A stretch of DNA of 64,000 nucleotides from positions 38,771,574 through 38,835,573 of the forward strand of contig CM063114.1 of the NCBI GenBank assembly GCA_031841125.1, in the 5' to 3' direction. This document shows positions 46,280-57,780 of this stretch, in pieces; the first letter of the stretch is position 1, and each line of letters opens with the position of its first letter. The translations under genes and the position numbers were made by a program. The notes beneath the pieces were generated by a model. It searched no databases. It was not told where the DNA came from and was given only the letters and a program-made list of their open reading frames with translations. The DNA comes from Acanthococcus lagerstroemiae. Its lineage: Eukaryota > Arthropoda > Insecta > Hemiptera > Eriococcidae.

Positions 46280-48200
46280 TTTCTTTTTAAGTAAAAACAA
46301 TATCTAATTCAAACTATATATCTACACTTCTCATTAAATGAACACTAAATACTACCCAAGAGTGTAGAGATAGGTACTTCTAGGCATAGTTGATGCTTAT
46401 ATGTACTTCTACTTATCGACTTACTATAGACACTATATGCCCAAAAAACTGAAAGCAAAAAGATACGTGAAAGAATGACATATCCTTCTAAATATAATCA
46501 CCGGATATAAAATGATAAATAGATGCGAGAAAACCCAAGTAGATAAAATGCATTAAGTATATCTATTTAAATCGTCAGTGATTCTCAACTCGTATCAACA
46601 AAAATCGAGTCACTTCGATACCCTATACTGTGAAATCTTGGTGAAGCATAAGTTTTTCTACATGACTTCTCACTGGGAATGAGTTGAGAAAAAATGGGGG
46701 TGGAAACTGTCTTAAGGTAATAGATTATGAAGGATATAACTTACCCACATGCATCCATATCAAGCGACAGGAATTGATAGATAACACACCTGACAAAGTT
46801 TCAGATTAGTAAGGACATATAATGCCCCAAAAATACGTATCACTAAATTTGGTCAAAATTTGTTAGGTTCAGTGCAAGAAGTAATTAAGTTGATTATTTT
46901 CAAATGACCAATTCTGCTAACCAAGATCATACTGAATGTTATTCACCATAGTCTTTGCCACTGTAAAACAATATCGACTTGACTACTTCTTGCATTCAGC
47001 TCTTCATCCACTATATCCCAGAAATTTCAAGTTTTTTGTTTTTTTTTTTAAATCAAGACTATCATATTTTTTATGTATTTTACAATAAACATATGTATAC
47101 TGATGAATTAGAAATACTCTAACAACTGGTATAGTTTTTACCTTTAAAATTTAAAATTGAGTGAGACAGACACCCTGATAGCTCTCGCCTCTGATTTGTA
47201 CGAGTAGAAGGTTGGTGTACATTTAGAATATACTAAAGAAGTATAACGATTGGTATACTTTCTACTTTAAGATTTATAACTGGGGCTACCAGCCGATAAC
47301 CTTCTCTGATTTATAGGACGGGTATGTACACTAAGTGAATGTGTTTTATAAGATGAAACATTAATAAGCAGTTGGCACGCGTTTTACACCCCAAGATTTG
47401 AAATAGCTCAGGGGCACACTGAAATAGATAGCTTACTCTAAAAAATTAAATGCACAAATTCGAGTATTCCTAATTTTATTCATCATACATATGTTACAGT
47501 ATAAAAAGTGTAAATGCAGTATTTACATTCCTATGAAAAAGTACAAAAATACAGTATAGAAAATTGGGAAAAGAAGAAAAAAAAAAGTAGGACCGACCAC
47601 TACAAATGATAATAAAGTTGCCAATCACAGAGATCTATGATCAGTTTATTACCTATATCTCAGATTTGCAATGCAAATACAAAAAAGGTTTAGGAGTTTA
47701 GAAGTTAAGAGTGTAAACAAAAAGACAGTATAAAACTTAATGCAGAATAGAAATCGCAGTAAATAAATTAAAAAATTAAAAAAAATTAAAAATGACAATG
47801 TTCAACATTACTGTCTATCACTAAAGCTTTATAAACTTTGAATTATTTTCTCGTTGCATAGGTAGACCAACTGATAAACTTTCGCTGGAATAATGCTCTA
47901 TAAAAATTTAAAAAAAAAAAACTGACAATTTGGCCCCAAATTTGACACACTTTTAAATTGGTGATTGAACAGTATCATATGAAATGACCAGTAAAGAAAT
48001 AGATAAGCAGGGGAAAACAGGAAACCAGCAGTAAATTAATGTATTGCACAAAAAGAAGAAATATCACAGTAATTAAATTAACATAAGTGAAGTACAAGTC
48101 CAAAAACAGTATCCATTGTCCAATAAAATTTGGGTTTGGAACATTGAAAAAGGCAAAATTTAATACATAAAAAATTATTTTGCCGATCTGCTAATTAAAA
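46280..48200. other. Gene-free upstream flank of the hemicentin-like gene
   Basis: AT-rich with no supportable exon. It should contain the promoter of the minus-strand hemicentin-like gene. Three loosely similar units of about 110 bp lie at 47100-47420 (ACTGGTATAGTTTTTACCTTTAAA, GATTGGTATACTTTCTACTTTAAG and AGCAGTTGGCACGCGTTTTACACC-type cores, each followed by a GATTT stretch), a decayed tandem repeat. Confidence 0.45.
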
Positions 48201-48434
48201 TTATTTTCCGTCACTGCTCCAACGGGGCGGCCCCTCTTCCTCTTCGCGCCAATCGTTACCGGTTTTACCTCCGAGCTGACCTTTTTTTAAATTACGTCGG
48301 ATCAGCATCTCAACTACATGCGTACAGGTGTAGTGCTTGAGGAAAACGGGGTAGGAGCATGAGTTATTACCCGAAGTCTGAATAGAGGTCAAAATTCCAT
48401 TTTTGAAATTTGGCAAAACTCGTCCATGCAGCAT
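48201..48434 (-). pseudogene. SWIM zinc-finger fragment, transposon-derived
   Basis: A 77-codon minus-strand frame with YPVFLKHYTCTHVVEMLIRR matches the SWIM-type C-x-C...C-x-H signature often found in MULE-like transposases and related proteins. The first C-x-C is C-x-Y here (SCSYPVF), so one metal ligand is lost. The tail GQLGGKTGNDWREEEEGPPRW is low complexity. Only the SWIM end survives. Confidence 0.55.
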
Positions 48435-49781
48435 TCTTGTTCTTTTAACAATACTGTGTTAAAATTAGTATTTACTGCTCAGCAAATAAAAGATAGAAAA
48501 GTATGTCTTTACAAAAATTACCCTCCTGCAGCTTACTGTGCATTATTCTGTCGTTACTGCTGAAACTCACAATTTTTACTGCTGAAGACCAACTGTTTGG
48601 ATTACATTTTTTACTATTCATTTTATTTGTCCCCATTTATTTTTACGAACAATTTGAGAGAACTAAATTTATACTAAGAAGAATTTCACTTCAACTGAAG
48701 ATGCAATAAATAAAAAAAATGCTGCAGTTCTTACACTACCAAAACGTTGACAATTTATGAAATCTGCAGTCTGTAAATCAAATTTGGGGGAAATCCATGG
48801 AAGTGACAAATAACAATGCTGCATTGCCAATGGCCAGCGTTGTCGACGCGTTGAAAAATAAATAAATAATAATAAATAGTTTCAAATCAGAACATTGTGT
48901 TTGCAGATTACGAATTTCAGAAATGATAAAATGTTAATATCACAAGAATTAGAGAAACTTTCTCGTTTGTTGTATACCTACTCGAAAAAGTAAAACTCGA
49001 CACAGCATGAATTTGAAGTTCTTTACATTGTTTCGAAAAATTGAATATTCCTAGAGTAAAATCAAAAAGTATGACCAGCTTCTATGTAACGCAGTGTAAA
49101 AATAGAGAACTTCATTATCCCGTCTGAGTAAATCAGCTGGACAATTTTTCACAGAGCGCGAAATTTACATAGGTTAAATTACGAATAGCAATCCTCGGTT
49201 ATGTCACTTTGCTTATAAATATTTCAACACCAGCATATCAAATTTGACATTTTTAAAACAAAATGCACAATTTTTCACAAATGCACCGTATTATATTTCG
49301 ATCCTTTGTTCGATACCTTTCCATTTACGATGGCACAATTGGCGGTATGTTCAATCTCCTATTTCAGGGTAGAAACATTTTTTCACCAAAAAAGAACCGC
49401 CCAAACTCTCTGCTTAAGAGACTTTCGTCTTCCAGCTGCAATATGATTTCGTGTTCAAAGAAAATTGTGGTTATCTTTTTACACCCTATGATATTGTAAA
49501 AATAGATGGGTCTCTCTTCTCAGTGGTTCATAAGTAGTTTAATCAAATGATCCCGCTGTAATTCCTTTACAAACATTCAAACTTAAGTAGTTTATGCCCG
49601 AGGCTCCTCTTATCCAAACCACGAATTTCATGAACAGAAGGAACTTAAAATTAAAACAATATTTAACTCTTAACAACTAGGGTAACGTGAGGTCAAGTAG
49701 ATCATTGTAAGGTTGGCTGCACTGCTTGCTGCATAGCGTCGGTGGTTTTGTCTCAGTTGTTTAGACCGTTTTTGAGTTAGT

Positions 49782-50039
49782 CGCTACCACTCAGCGAAAA
49801 CCTAGTATGTCCATGACAGATGTTTTTAAGGAATGCAAAAATTAAGGTTTAGGACGGGAAGCAGAGAAGTTGAAGAGATTTGATAACGGATTTTCATGCT
49901 TTGTGCAATTCTCAGTTTGCCGTTTCTGCCATCAAATGGCGCTCATAGCTTCTTTACTTCCCGGCGTGAACCTTAATAATTTTTGCATTCCTTAAAAACA
50001 TCTGTTGTGGACGTACTAGGTTTTTGCTGAGTGGTAGCG
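49782..50039. mobile_element. MITE family B
   Basis: About 258 bp with arms of about 70 bp: CGCTACCACTCAGCGAAAAC at the left pairs with the inverted GTTTTTGCTGAGTGGTAGCG at the right. The pairing extends through AGATGTTTTTAAGGAATGCA and its complement. No coding capacity. Confidence 0.85.
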
Positions 50040-50298
50040 AAAGTATTCACGTCATTTTCGCTTTAGATATTAGTTTCACGAGGAATAAAGGGCTAACACG
50101 CAGGTTAAGTGGAACGGTATAACAGTTACTAAAAAATTAACGATTCGATTCCGCTCTTATGAGCTCGGAGCACTTTCAACTAATATTGGCGATGAATGAC
50201 TAAGTTGGTAACACTGTATCATTACACTACACAACAGGCAAAAAACCACAAGAATGAGAGTAGCCGATACTAGAAGTATTGTTTATGCTAAATTTAAT

Positions 50299-51583
50299 GC
50301 CGTTCTTTATTGTTTTTCATAATTAGCTCTCCTCTTCTCACATAAATTCATTCTGAATATGTATTGCCCGTTATTTCCATTTCTTGTTTGAAATATCAGG
50401 GAATGTGGCTACACTGCATGCACTAGGAATTAAAACTCACCAACAGAGTAACATGCATGAACGTGTGATTTGATATCAAAGATCAAAGAAACTTATCAGT
50501 AATATCAGTTTAATATACCAACAGTCTTGCCGCATACCATAAAATAATTTCTCAAAATACACTACTTCATTTCCCAGCAAACATAAAAAATGATTAGTTA
50601 ATTGAGCATTTTCAGTTTATTGTGTAGCGTTATTTATTATCCGGTGATATACGAGTAAAAATTTTGATACCAAAAAATAAATGTGTGATTATTTTTAACG
50701 CGTTTAAAAAATAGGTAGTAAAAATAGGAAAAATAATATTTTTCTAGGGTGCAGCTTATTCGGCATATTTGTGTTTTCTTTACAAATTACATAATTCTGA
50801 TGACAGTACTGGAATTTTATAGCGCATATTTTTGCATAGTATTCTGACTATAAATGCATATTTTGCATATTTGAGCCATTTTTAGAGCATATTTGTGCAT
50901 ATTTGAGGATCTTACGGAATATTTTCACTAATAAATGAAAATTATTGTAAAAACAACTTTAAAAAATGCGAACAAAACCAAGAAATTTCAAATTTGTTTC
51001 AAGGGAAGTTTAATTTTCTTCATACCTAAAAAAAAAAAAAAGATACGAAAATTTTTCAGAGTTTTTTCTTTAGCCCATTATCAAACATCAATGTTATGTA
51101 CAGTGTTATCGTATTATTCAGCTTAAAAACCCTCTAATTTGATATCCATGTCGCTACTCAGAGTTTTAGAGCATATTTTTGCATATTTGAAAACAGGTTA
51201 CTGCATAATATAAGCGCATATTTTGACATTTTAAGAGAATATTTCCCCTAACCCTAATTATGATATTGAAAATGCTCAATTAGCTAATCATTTTTTACGT
51301 TTACTGGGAAATGTAATAGCGTATTTTGAGAAGTTGTTTTATTTTATGTGGCGACACTGACGGTGTATTAAAATATTACTGATAAGTTCCTTTGATCTTT
51401 GATATCAAATCATACTGTCACACAGTACACAGCTAACTATATGTATTGGTGAGTTTAGTCACCTAGTGCAAGCAGTGTAGCCACATCCTTTAATATTTGA
51501 AACAAAAGAGGGAAATACGGGGTAATATTCAGAATGAATTTACGAGAAATAAAGAGCAGCTAATTAAAAAGAACAACGAACGG
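50299..51583. mobile_element. Foldback element, arms of about 320 bp
   Basis: Left arm 50299-50640 and right arm 51245-51583 are complementary along their length. Examples: ATTCATTCTGAATAT with ATATTCAGAATGAAT; GTGGCTACACTGC with GCAGTGTAGCCAC; GATATCAAAGATCAAAG with CTTTGATCTTTGATATC; GAGCATTTTCA with TGAAAATGCTC. The core (about 50740-51240) holds scattered GCATATTTTTGCATATTTGA copies in one orientation. No protein-coding content. Confidence 0.85.
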
Positions 51584-52649
51584 TACAGCCCCGTAGCGAG
51601 AGGGTGCTAGGGGTGCTGAGCACCCCCTGGCAAAATTTCGTGAGTAAAAATAGCGAATTATTTATATTTTTCTCGCTAATTTTCCTCAAAACTTTTGGCA
51701 ACACTTGCTTCGAAGGATAGACGAATCGTCTTGTATTTGTCGTTTTTTGTATGTGACGGGTCACAAGAAAAGGGCCCGAGTGTCTATGACCATCCAGCAG
51801 TTTCAGACACACGGGCCTTTTTTTCTTGTGTCTCGTTACAATTCACTAACACAGCGGTAGGCTCGCGATCCAATTCGCATTGAATATCGATGGCTAAATG
51901 CCTGAATGACTGTTTGAGAAATCCTGATAACTTGATAAGTCCACAGAAATAGAATTGTTTCACTTCCAAAAGTTCGAACATTTAATCCTTGTAAGTGTTA
52001 ATATTTTTTCATGCGATGTATTCAATTTTTTTTTTTTCAGTGGGTTGTCAGTAAGTTGAATCACAGTTTTGATTATGAATTTTGAGACTAAATTCAGTCA
52101 GTGGCGTAGCCAGGATCCCCCCCCCCCCGGGGGGGAGCAAAGTAAGATTTTCAAGGAAGAAAAAGTAAAAAATTGAAGTATTTTTTTTAAAAATAAACTA
52201 TTTTATGAAAATGAAGTTAAAATTACTGCTATAGCGAAAATTTGCGAATCTTAAGGTAATTATAACTGTAACTTCAAACATTGTTACTTAATCTCGGTAA
52301 TAATGATTTGAAACTGACCATTAAAAAGATCATAAGCCCAAAGATATAAACCGTTTAGGAAAGAGGAAAATAAAATTTTATCTGGACCTGAAATCGAAGA
52401 TCTATTAGAAAGAAACAATGATTTTAGCATCTCGGTGGACTTACAAGCCTCAAGATGGTGACCCCTTTGAATAGTAAACCCTGACAGCGGAAATTTTAAC
52501 TTTGTTATCTGTGATTTCTAATAGTGATAATATAAACTCCCAGAATCATAAATTCTGTAACTGATGAACCAAGAAAACTGTGAAATTCGAAAATTGTGAA
52601 CTTTATTAGTGCACCCGGGCAATTACGACTCTTAATGATAAATAAGAAC
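51584..52649. other. Repeat debris, no gene
   Basis: Contains transposon-end-like GTAGCGAGAGGGTGCTAGGG (51593) and GTGGCGTAGCCAGGATCCCC (52102), followed by C/G runs. The short minus-strand frame at 51784-51981 is not recognised and has no splice support. Confidence 0.4.
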
Positions 52650-53360
52650 AGCATAAGGTAATGTCTGTTACCATGACACATCAGCCACGTTGACACAACC
52701 TTCATAACTTTTCTTCTATTAGCGCTCCTGATCATTGTAATGTAGAATTTTAATTTTTCCTGTGGAGAGGCCGCATGAGTAAAAATGTTATATCTCGTTG
52801 GAATCGTCATTCAATTGCGCTCTTTTGGCATAAAAGAAAATTGAAAACGAACATTTAATGGGTTGGCAACACTGCTTTGAAAAAGATCCTGCTGTGTTGC
52901 CATATGGACACAAATTGATGGTTGACCACAATGACACAGTACAAATGAAAATTTTTGAATAAAATGTGTTTCTAGCTTGACTTACATATTTACAGTGAAA
53001 AAATCAACCAAAACTTGAAAAAAGGATTCATACTACTAAAAATAAATGTGTCATGGTAAACACTTTGAATTTTAGTTTGTGTCACAGTGGTAACTGAGAA
53101 ACCATTGTATTTTAAATCTGTGTCAGCGTGTCAACAGCTTGTGTCATGGTGGCCCTTGAAGGCACCTTGACACAGAAATTTTGATTTTGTTTTTTCGACA
53201 TATCTTTAACGTTTATGGAATCAAATTTCTGAATATTTTATCCAATAAACCTTAGATATGAACCTATCGAATGGGCCATAGAAATCCAAAATTCAACAAA
53301 TAGTACCAAAGTTATAGCCAAAATAAAAAATTTTGTGTCATGGTGGCAGACATTACCTTA
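52650..53360. mobile_element. Inverted-repeat element with internal TGTGTCATGG motifs
   Basis: The left end TAAGGTAATGTCTGTTACCA (52653) pairs with the inverted TGGTGGCAGACATTACCTTA (53340-53359). Inside, the motif TGTGTCAYGGT or its complement recurs at least seven times (52675, 52690, 52930, 53048, 53080, 53142, 53333). No coding capacity. Confidence 0.65.
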
Positions 53361-53774
53361 GTAAGTATAAAATGTAAAGTATGTCAATAAATAAATAATT
53401 TAAAAAAAAAATGGAGTAAGAATAATGTGAAAACCTAGCCCAGTAGCCCTATAAACTTCATTTTTGATACCTATATTGAAGTTTTTGGAACATTTTGAGT
53501 CTTGGCTACCCTATGCGTGGTGTCACAGTTTTCAACTTGGAAAATTGATTATAAATTCATATAACGTGTCGTAGACAGATCTGCTACCACGGAAGAGCAT
53601 TTTCATGTCTAGATTTTAATATCGACTTATCAGTAATCGAGGTTAATATCGACTTCTCAGTAATTGGTTATAATTGTCCCCAACTTCCTCGTGTAGTGTA
53701 ACATTTTATATGCTTTTGTACCCTAATTAAAAAAAAAAATCCATGTAAATTTCTATTAACAACATAGCTGCAGA

Positions 53775-54480
53775 CTGTTGTCGCGCTGGGCGTAGAAAAT
53801 GTCAATCACTGAATTCGTGTCGGGGGAGCGTTACAGTTTTTGCTCAAATATATCCAAGGGAAGAAAATGGAAATGTCAACAACTGAACTGAATTGTCACC
53901 ATCTCTCTAGAGCTCAGTGACGAATAGTGCCGAATTCGTGGCGGCCCGAACAGGGGCGGCAATGAAAAACTAAAGAACTGCGAGCCTAACTGAGCTGGAA
54001 ATGAGAACAGAAAAGAAGAAGAACTGGACGTTGTCAAGCGTAAGGGAACTAACCAGTAAAATCTGTTTTTCGAGAATACGTGATTCGAAGTTCAAGAGCT
54101 ATGTAGAAACTATATGACGTAGCATTTATTGATAAACTTTTTTCAACGTGAGTACGCATTTTTGAATCTGGGGTCCAATTTTGAAAAATTCTACTTTTTA
54201 CGCTCTTTCCAACGATACTCTAATAACTTATTTTGTTTACAAATGTCAGTTGGTTCCCTAACGCTTAACAGCGTCCAACTGTAGTCGCGCAAGGCGCAGT
54301 AAAGATCAAGATCAGTGAGCACATGGCTGGAAGAAAAAAATAAATTTCCATGGAAATGTCAACCGCTGAATTTGTGTGGGGGGAGGGTTACCGTTTTCGC
54401 TCAAGTATACCCATGGTTGGAAAAAAAAAATTCCATGGAAATGTCAATCACTGAATTCGTTTTGGGGGGAGCGCTCTCGA
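53775..54480. repeat. Tandem array of about 95 bp units, split by MITE A
   Basis: Units share GGAAATGTCAAYCACTGAATT, a GGGGGGAGCGTTAC-like block and TTTTTGCTCAARTATA (starts near 53799, 54352 and 54436, with a partial unit at 53866). MITE family A copy 2 interrupts the array at 54026. Confidence 0.65.
54026..54276. mobile_element. MITE family A, copy 2
   Basis: About 251 bp, colinear with 4245-4492 (shared GATTCGAAGTTCAAGAGCTA, TTTTTTCAACGTGAGTACGC, CTCTTTCCAACGATACTC). Flanked by AACT on both sides, a candidate 4 bp target duplication. It inserted into the tandem array at 53775-54480. Confidence 0.85.
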
Positions 54481-55069
54481 TCAGCTGTTGTTTTCGTGAC
54501 GCTCTAAAGTAACACTCAAAAAGTAACGTTTTTTCGTTTAAGTGCCACAGCAAAGCCATGTAAATGTCAAAAAAGTGTTTTAAAGGCGAAAAATTGCTAA
54601 TTTTTGTATAAATCAATTTCAGGTGCCATGGGGGAATTCGTCCCTTCGCCCCCCTCCGTTGGCTACACTACTGCCTCGTAGAAATCTTCATTTTATATAC
54701 TACGTGTATTCTCAAGCTCCCCCCCCCCCCCTGGTAAACAGTCAGCACTCCTTACTGCAGATGGCTGGCTACGGGCCTCAACGGCATTGAATTTAGCATG
54801 AAAAATACTTCTAGAATCAACTACTCACGTTTTTATTGTTTTTTGGCTGTTGTATAGTTTTATGAGATGCAACCGAGATACTAACGATTATTTAGAAAAT
54901 GCGATTGCACGTAAAGTAGGATGACAGAGGATGGGTCAAATGGAACGTGTCATTTTGTATAATAATGTGTTCTAATTTAATTATAAGATGCCACAAGTAA
55001 AAGAAAGAACTCCATTAGAAAAACCTGCCGGGGGATATTAATGTTTGGAGGAGAGCATATCAAATTGGC

Positions 55070-55205
55070 TCCCCAGACCGCACCCCTGGCTTCGGAAACT
55101 ACCCTTTCGAGTATCGCATCAGTGACCAAAGGGACGCACTGAAGCTGGCCCGGACCCCCATTTCGCTTCTATCCTTCGGATTCGTGCTTCCCTACCAAGG
55201 CCAAT
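55070..55205 (-). mobile_element. 3' fragment of the same R1-type LINE family
   Basis: Similar to the 3' end of the 41406-43819 element: CAGACCGCACCCCTGG, TTCGAGTATCGCATCAGT and CCCCCATTTC correspond to 41456-41560. It is a 5'-truncated second insertion, 0.37 kb beyond the innexin stop codon. Confidence 0.7.
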
Positions 55206-55574
55206 TCCGAGGGATATGCTGCAAGACTATATTTATGATTTATGCGTGTAATTTAGTAATAAACTTAATTTTGGACACGTGAAGTTTACATCATGTTCTT
55301 ATAGAGAGTGCCACGTTCCACTTAATATACCCGCGTGTTTCACTTGAACCACCCAATAGGATCAGTGGACTGATTTCCACTTGTCTATTCAATCTTTCTT
55401 TCTCTGAGACTTCTTAACCAAAAATAAAAACGTTAGGATGAAATAAAAGATAAAACATTACCTTTCAACGTGACCTTACACTAGCTCTTCAAATTCAATA
55501 GATCGTTCGCAATTATGAATCAAAAAAATTGTACCGCTTGACCCCAGCTTACCCTAACGAACGCTTCTTCCGTT

Positions 55575-56714
55575 TCAAACGTTACTACAGATTGTTTTAT
55601 TGGACTCCATTATGTTGGATTTCTTCAAGCTAGTTGAACGTTTTTCTTGGATCTCTTGAAGAACTGCCTCCATGATGTCTTCGAACATTGCCGCGTATAC
55701 GTTTTCACCCAACTGATACAACAGAAACCAGTCACCCAAATCTAAGTCGTTACTCAGCATTTTGGCCAATGGTCTGGTGCTCATGGGCGTTCTGGTTTTC
55801 AACGTTAAGTGCCTGACGAATTTGCTGCAGATGACCATTATTCGGAATATTATTTGGATGCCTGTGATGAAAAGTAATACGAAAAACCACACCCACAGGA
55901 AAATGAAGATCTTTTCGTTTACTATGTTTAGTGGCATGACACACAACGCTTCCAAGTTCTGCTTTGATCCACTGGACCCGAAGTAGTAGAATGTGCATTT
56001 GGCCACCTTCGGGAATATAATGTTCATCGGATCGCTGCGATACCTACTGTCCGTCTCCGTGAATTGCAGTACATTCCAGCCGTAATTCGTGAATTCCCCT
56101 TGTAGGAAGTAGTCGAGGAACATTATTTGCCAAACAATGTTTGCCAAATTCAAAAATTCGCAAAATATGAAAACTCTGACGTACCCTGCGTGACGTTGCC
56201 GACCGAAACACTTCCTCAGCTGCGTTAGGCGTTTCTCTAGCAACTCCTTCCCGACAGTCGGCAAATTTACATCCGCTGTCAAGGATTTGATCAAGTGGCC
56301 TTCCCGAATGTTCCAGATATATTTCGGCAGATAGAAGGCCAACGACTGAAGGAAGAGCACCAGGCAGACCCATTGGTAGTAACTATGATATCTGAATTCG
56401 GAGCCTTCCGAAACTGGTCCAACTCCATCGCTGATTTCGTTTCTTCTCGCCGGTTTTACTTGCGTATTCCTAAACTCGGTGAAGGTAGTCTGAATCCAGC
56501 AAAAATCGTTCAAAACTTTTTCGGGGACATCAGAATTTTTGAAGCCCATACACGAAATGGGATCGCCAACCAGTTGCTTCGCGGTTAGAATGATCGAAAA
56601 CGAAATCAACACAGTGGCGGTTACTTTATAATGAAGTTTAAAAACGAAATTATCGGTATTGGCCGAATTATTCTTCTTCAGTAATTGGATGATACCCGCA
56701 AATAGCGCAAACAT
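55575..56714 (-). CDS. Innexin (invertebrate gap-junction channel protein), intronless
   Basis: Known role: four-span plasma-membrane protein whose oligomers form gap junctions in invertebrates. 379 residues, usual family length. N-terminal helix MFALFAGIIQLLKKNN; conserved FVFKLHYKVTATVL; first span about 31-50; LVGDPISC leads the first outer loop with Cys 55 and Cys 72; signature YYQWV at 112-116 opens the second span (PKYIWNIREG follows); third span about 179-203; second outer loop with Cys 240 and Cys 258; fourth span about 268-292. The cytoplasmic tail ends KTICSNV. All four loop cysteines are present, so it is probably functional. Orthology within the innexins is not settled by eye. No introns are seen. 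Confidence 0.95.
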   Translation of the reverse strand: MFALFAGIIQLLKKNNSANTDNFVFKLHYKVTATVLISFSIILTAKQLVGDPISCMGFKNSDVPEKVLNDFCWIQTTFTEFRNTQVKPARRNEISDGVGPVSEGSEFRYHSYYQWVCLVLFLQSLAFYLPKYIWNIREGHLIKSLTADVNLPTVGKELLEKRLTQLRKCFGRQRHAGYVRVFIFCEFLNLANIVWQIMFLDYFLQGEFTNYGWNVLQFTETDSRYRSDPMNIIFPKVAKCTFYYFGSSGSKQNLEALCVMPLNIVNEKIFIFLWVWFFVLLFITGIQIIFRIMVICSKFVRHLTLKTRTPMSTRPLAKMLSNDLDLGDWFLLYQLGENVYAAMFEDIMEAVLQEIQEKRSTSLKKSNIMESNKTICSNV

Positions 56715-57449
56715 GATGAAATTTAAAACAAATACCGCGACACAGCCGGAACAAATAATAACCGAGATTTATGTTTTATGGCCGACTGTTAAATGTTGAA
56801 AACCGATTGCCGGGACATACGCATGTGGAATTGTGGAGCACTGCAGACTGCAGCACAGGTGCAGCGCCGTCTCACATTCGCATGAGGACAAATTTGCTGA
56901 CTATGGCCGATATATGAAACAAGTATGAAACGAACGCTAATCAAATAGGACTGACCAGCTGAATTCTTTAAGCGTTTGAAACCTGATTACAGTGCAAATG
57001 CAGACCTTATATATTGTGCGAATACAGAAAATTAATATCTTGATTCGTACGCTTCAAAACGGTTGCAACAATATTCAACTCTGGCAATAAAAACCGATGG
57101 GAAAGGGCTCGCAGAGCTTCGAATTTTCTTCAATAACGAAAAATAGGCCGCTCAGAGGTCGGAAACGAAGAGGCGTACCCATAATGCCATCATTTTCCGA
57201 TTTCATCATCAGTTGAGTGTTAGAGTGCAAGAGAAAGCTGTGGGCGGATACGTCCATTTTGATATAATTTTGATGAAATAATGAAAATCCCGTTTTCTAA
57301 TAAAATCCCCGCCTAATGTTGGGAATTTTACGGGCAAACACACATAGTATAATGATAACAGGGGAATTCTTCAAATCGCGATAACCTAATAACCAGTTCT
57401 GGTATTTTATCAGTTCAGTCACTATAGCATTCGACTAACATGCTAAACA
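56715..57449. other. Upstream region of the innexin gene
   Basis: No further gene is supported. A 60-codon minus-strand frame (57075-57257) starting MDVSAHSFLLHSN has no recognisable similarity and no splice links to the innexin start. The innexin promoter presumably lies here. Confidence 0.4.
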
Positions 57450-57780
57450 ACTCAGTGGCGGATCTAAGGGAGGAGAGGTATGGGGTACATGCCCCTTCCC
57501 CCTGGTTGAAATTTTAAACGTAATAATAGGAAAAAAGTAATAAAAATGATGAATTCTATGCTCATTACACGCCACAAATGACAAATGTATAATAACGCAT
57601 CTATACAGGGTGTTCCACGAAAGTCCCCTCTCCTATTTTTTCACGAACCGATGGGCAGATCTTCCCGGGACGAAAATAATTTTCCAGTCGTAAAGTCTAG
57701 TTTCTCCTGAGCTTAAAAAATTTTCTCCCCCTTTCACGGGAGGCTGGAACCTACCACCAACTTCGGAATCTTAAATAGGA

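Larger units (their letters stand above)
49678..55557. mobile_element. Possible composite element with TAGGGTAA...TTACCCTA ends
   Basis: The left motif TAGGGTAACGTGAGGTCAAG (49678) pairs with the inverted CTTGACCCCAGCTTACCCTA (55538-55557). Inner matches continue: AACACGCAGGTTAAGTGGAACG (50094) against CACGTTCCACTTAATATACCCGCGTGTTT (55312-55340). If real, a 5.9 kb element or pair of element ends has been riddled with later insertions (49782-50039, 50299-51583, 54026-54276 and others). No transposase was found. The outer boundaries are tentative. Confidence 0.4.

Noticed and set aside
55762..56588. Several frames overlapping the innexin gene
   Set aside because: They are shadows of the 379-residue innexin, which has full family features.
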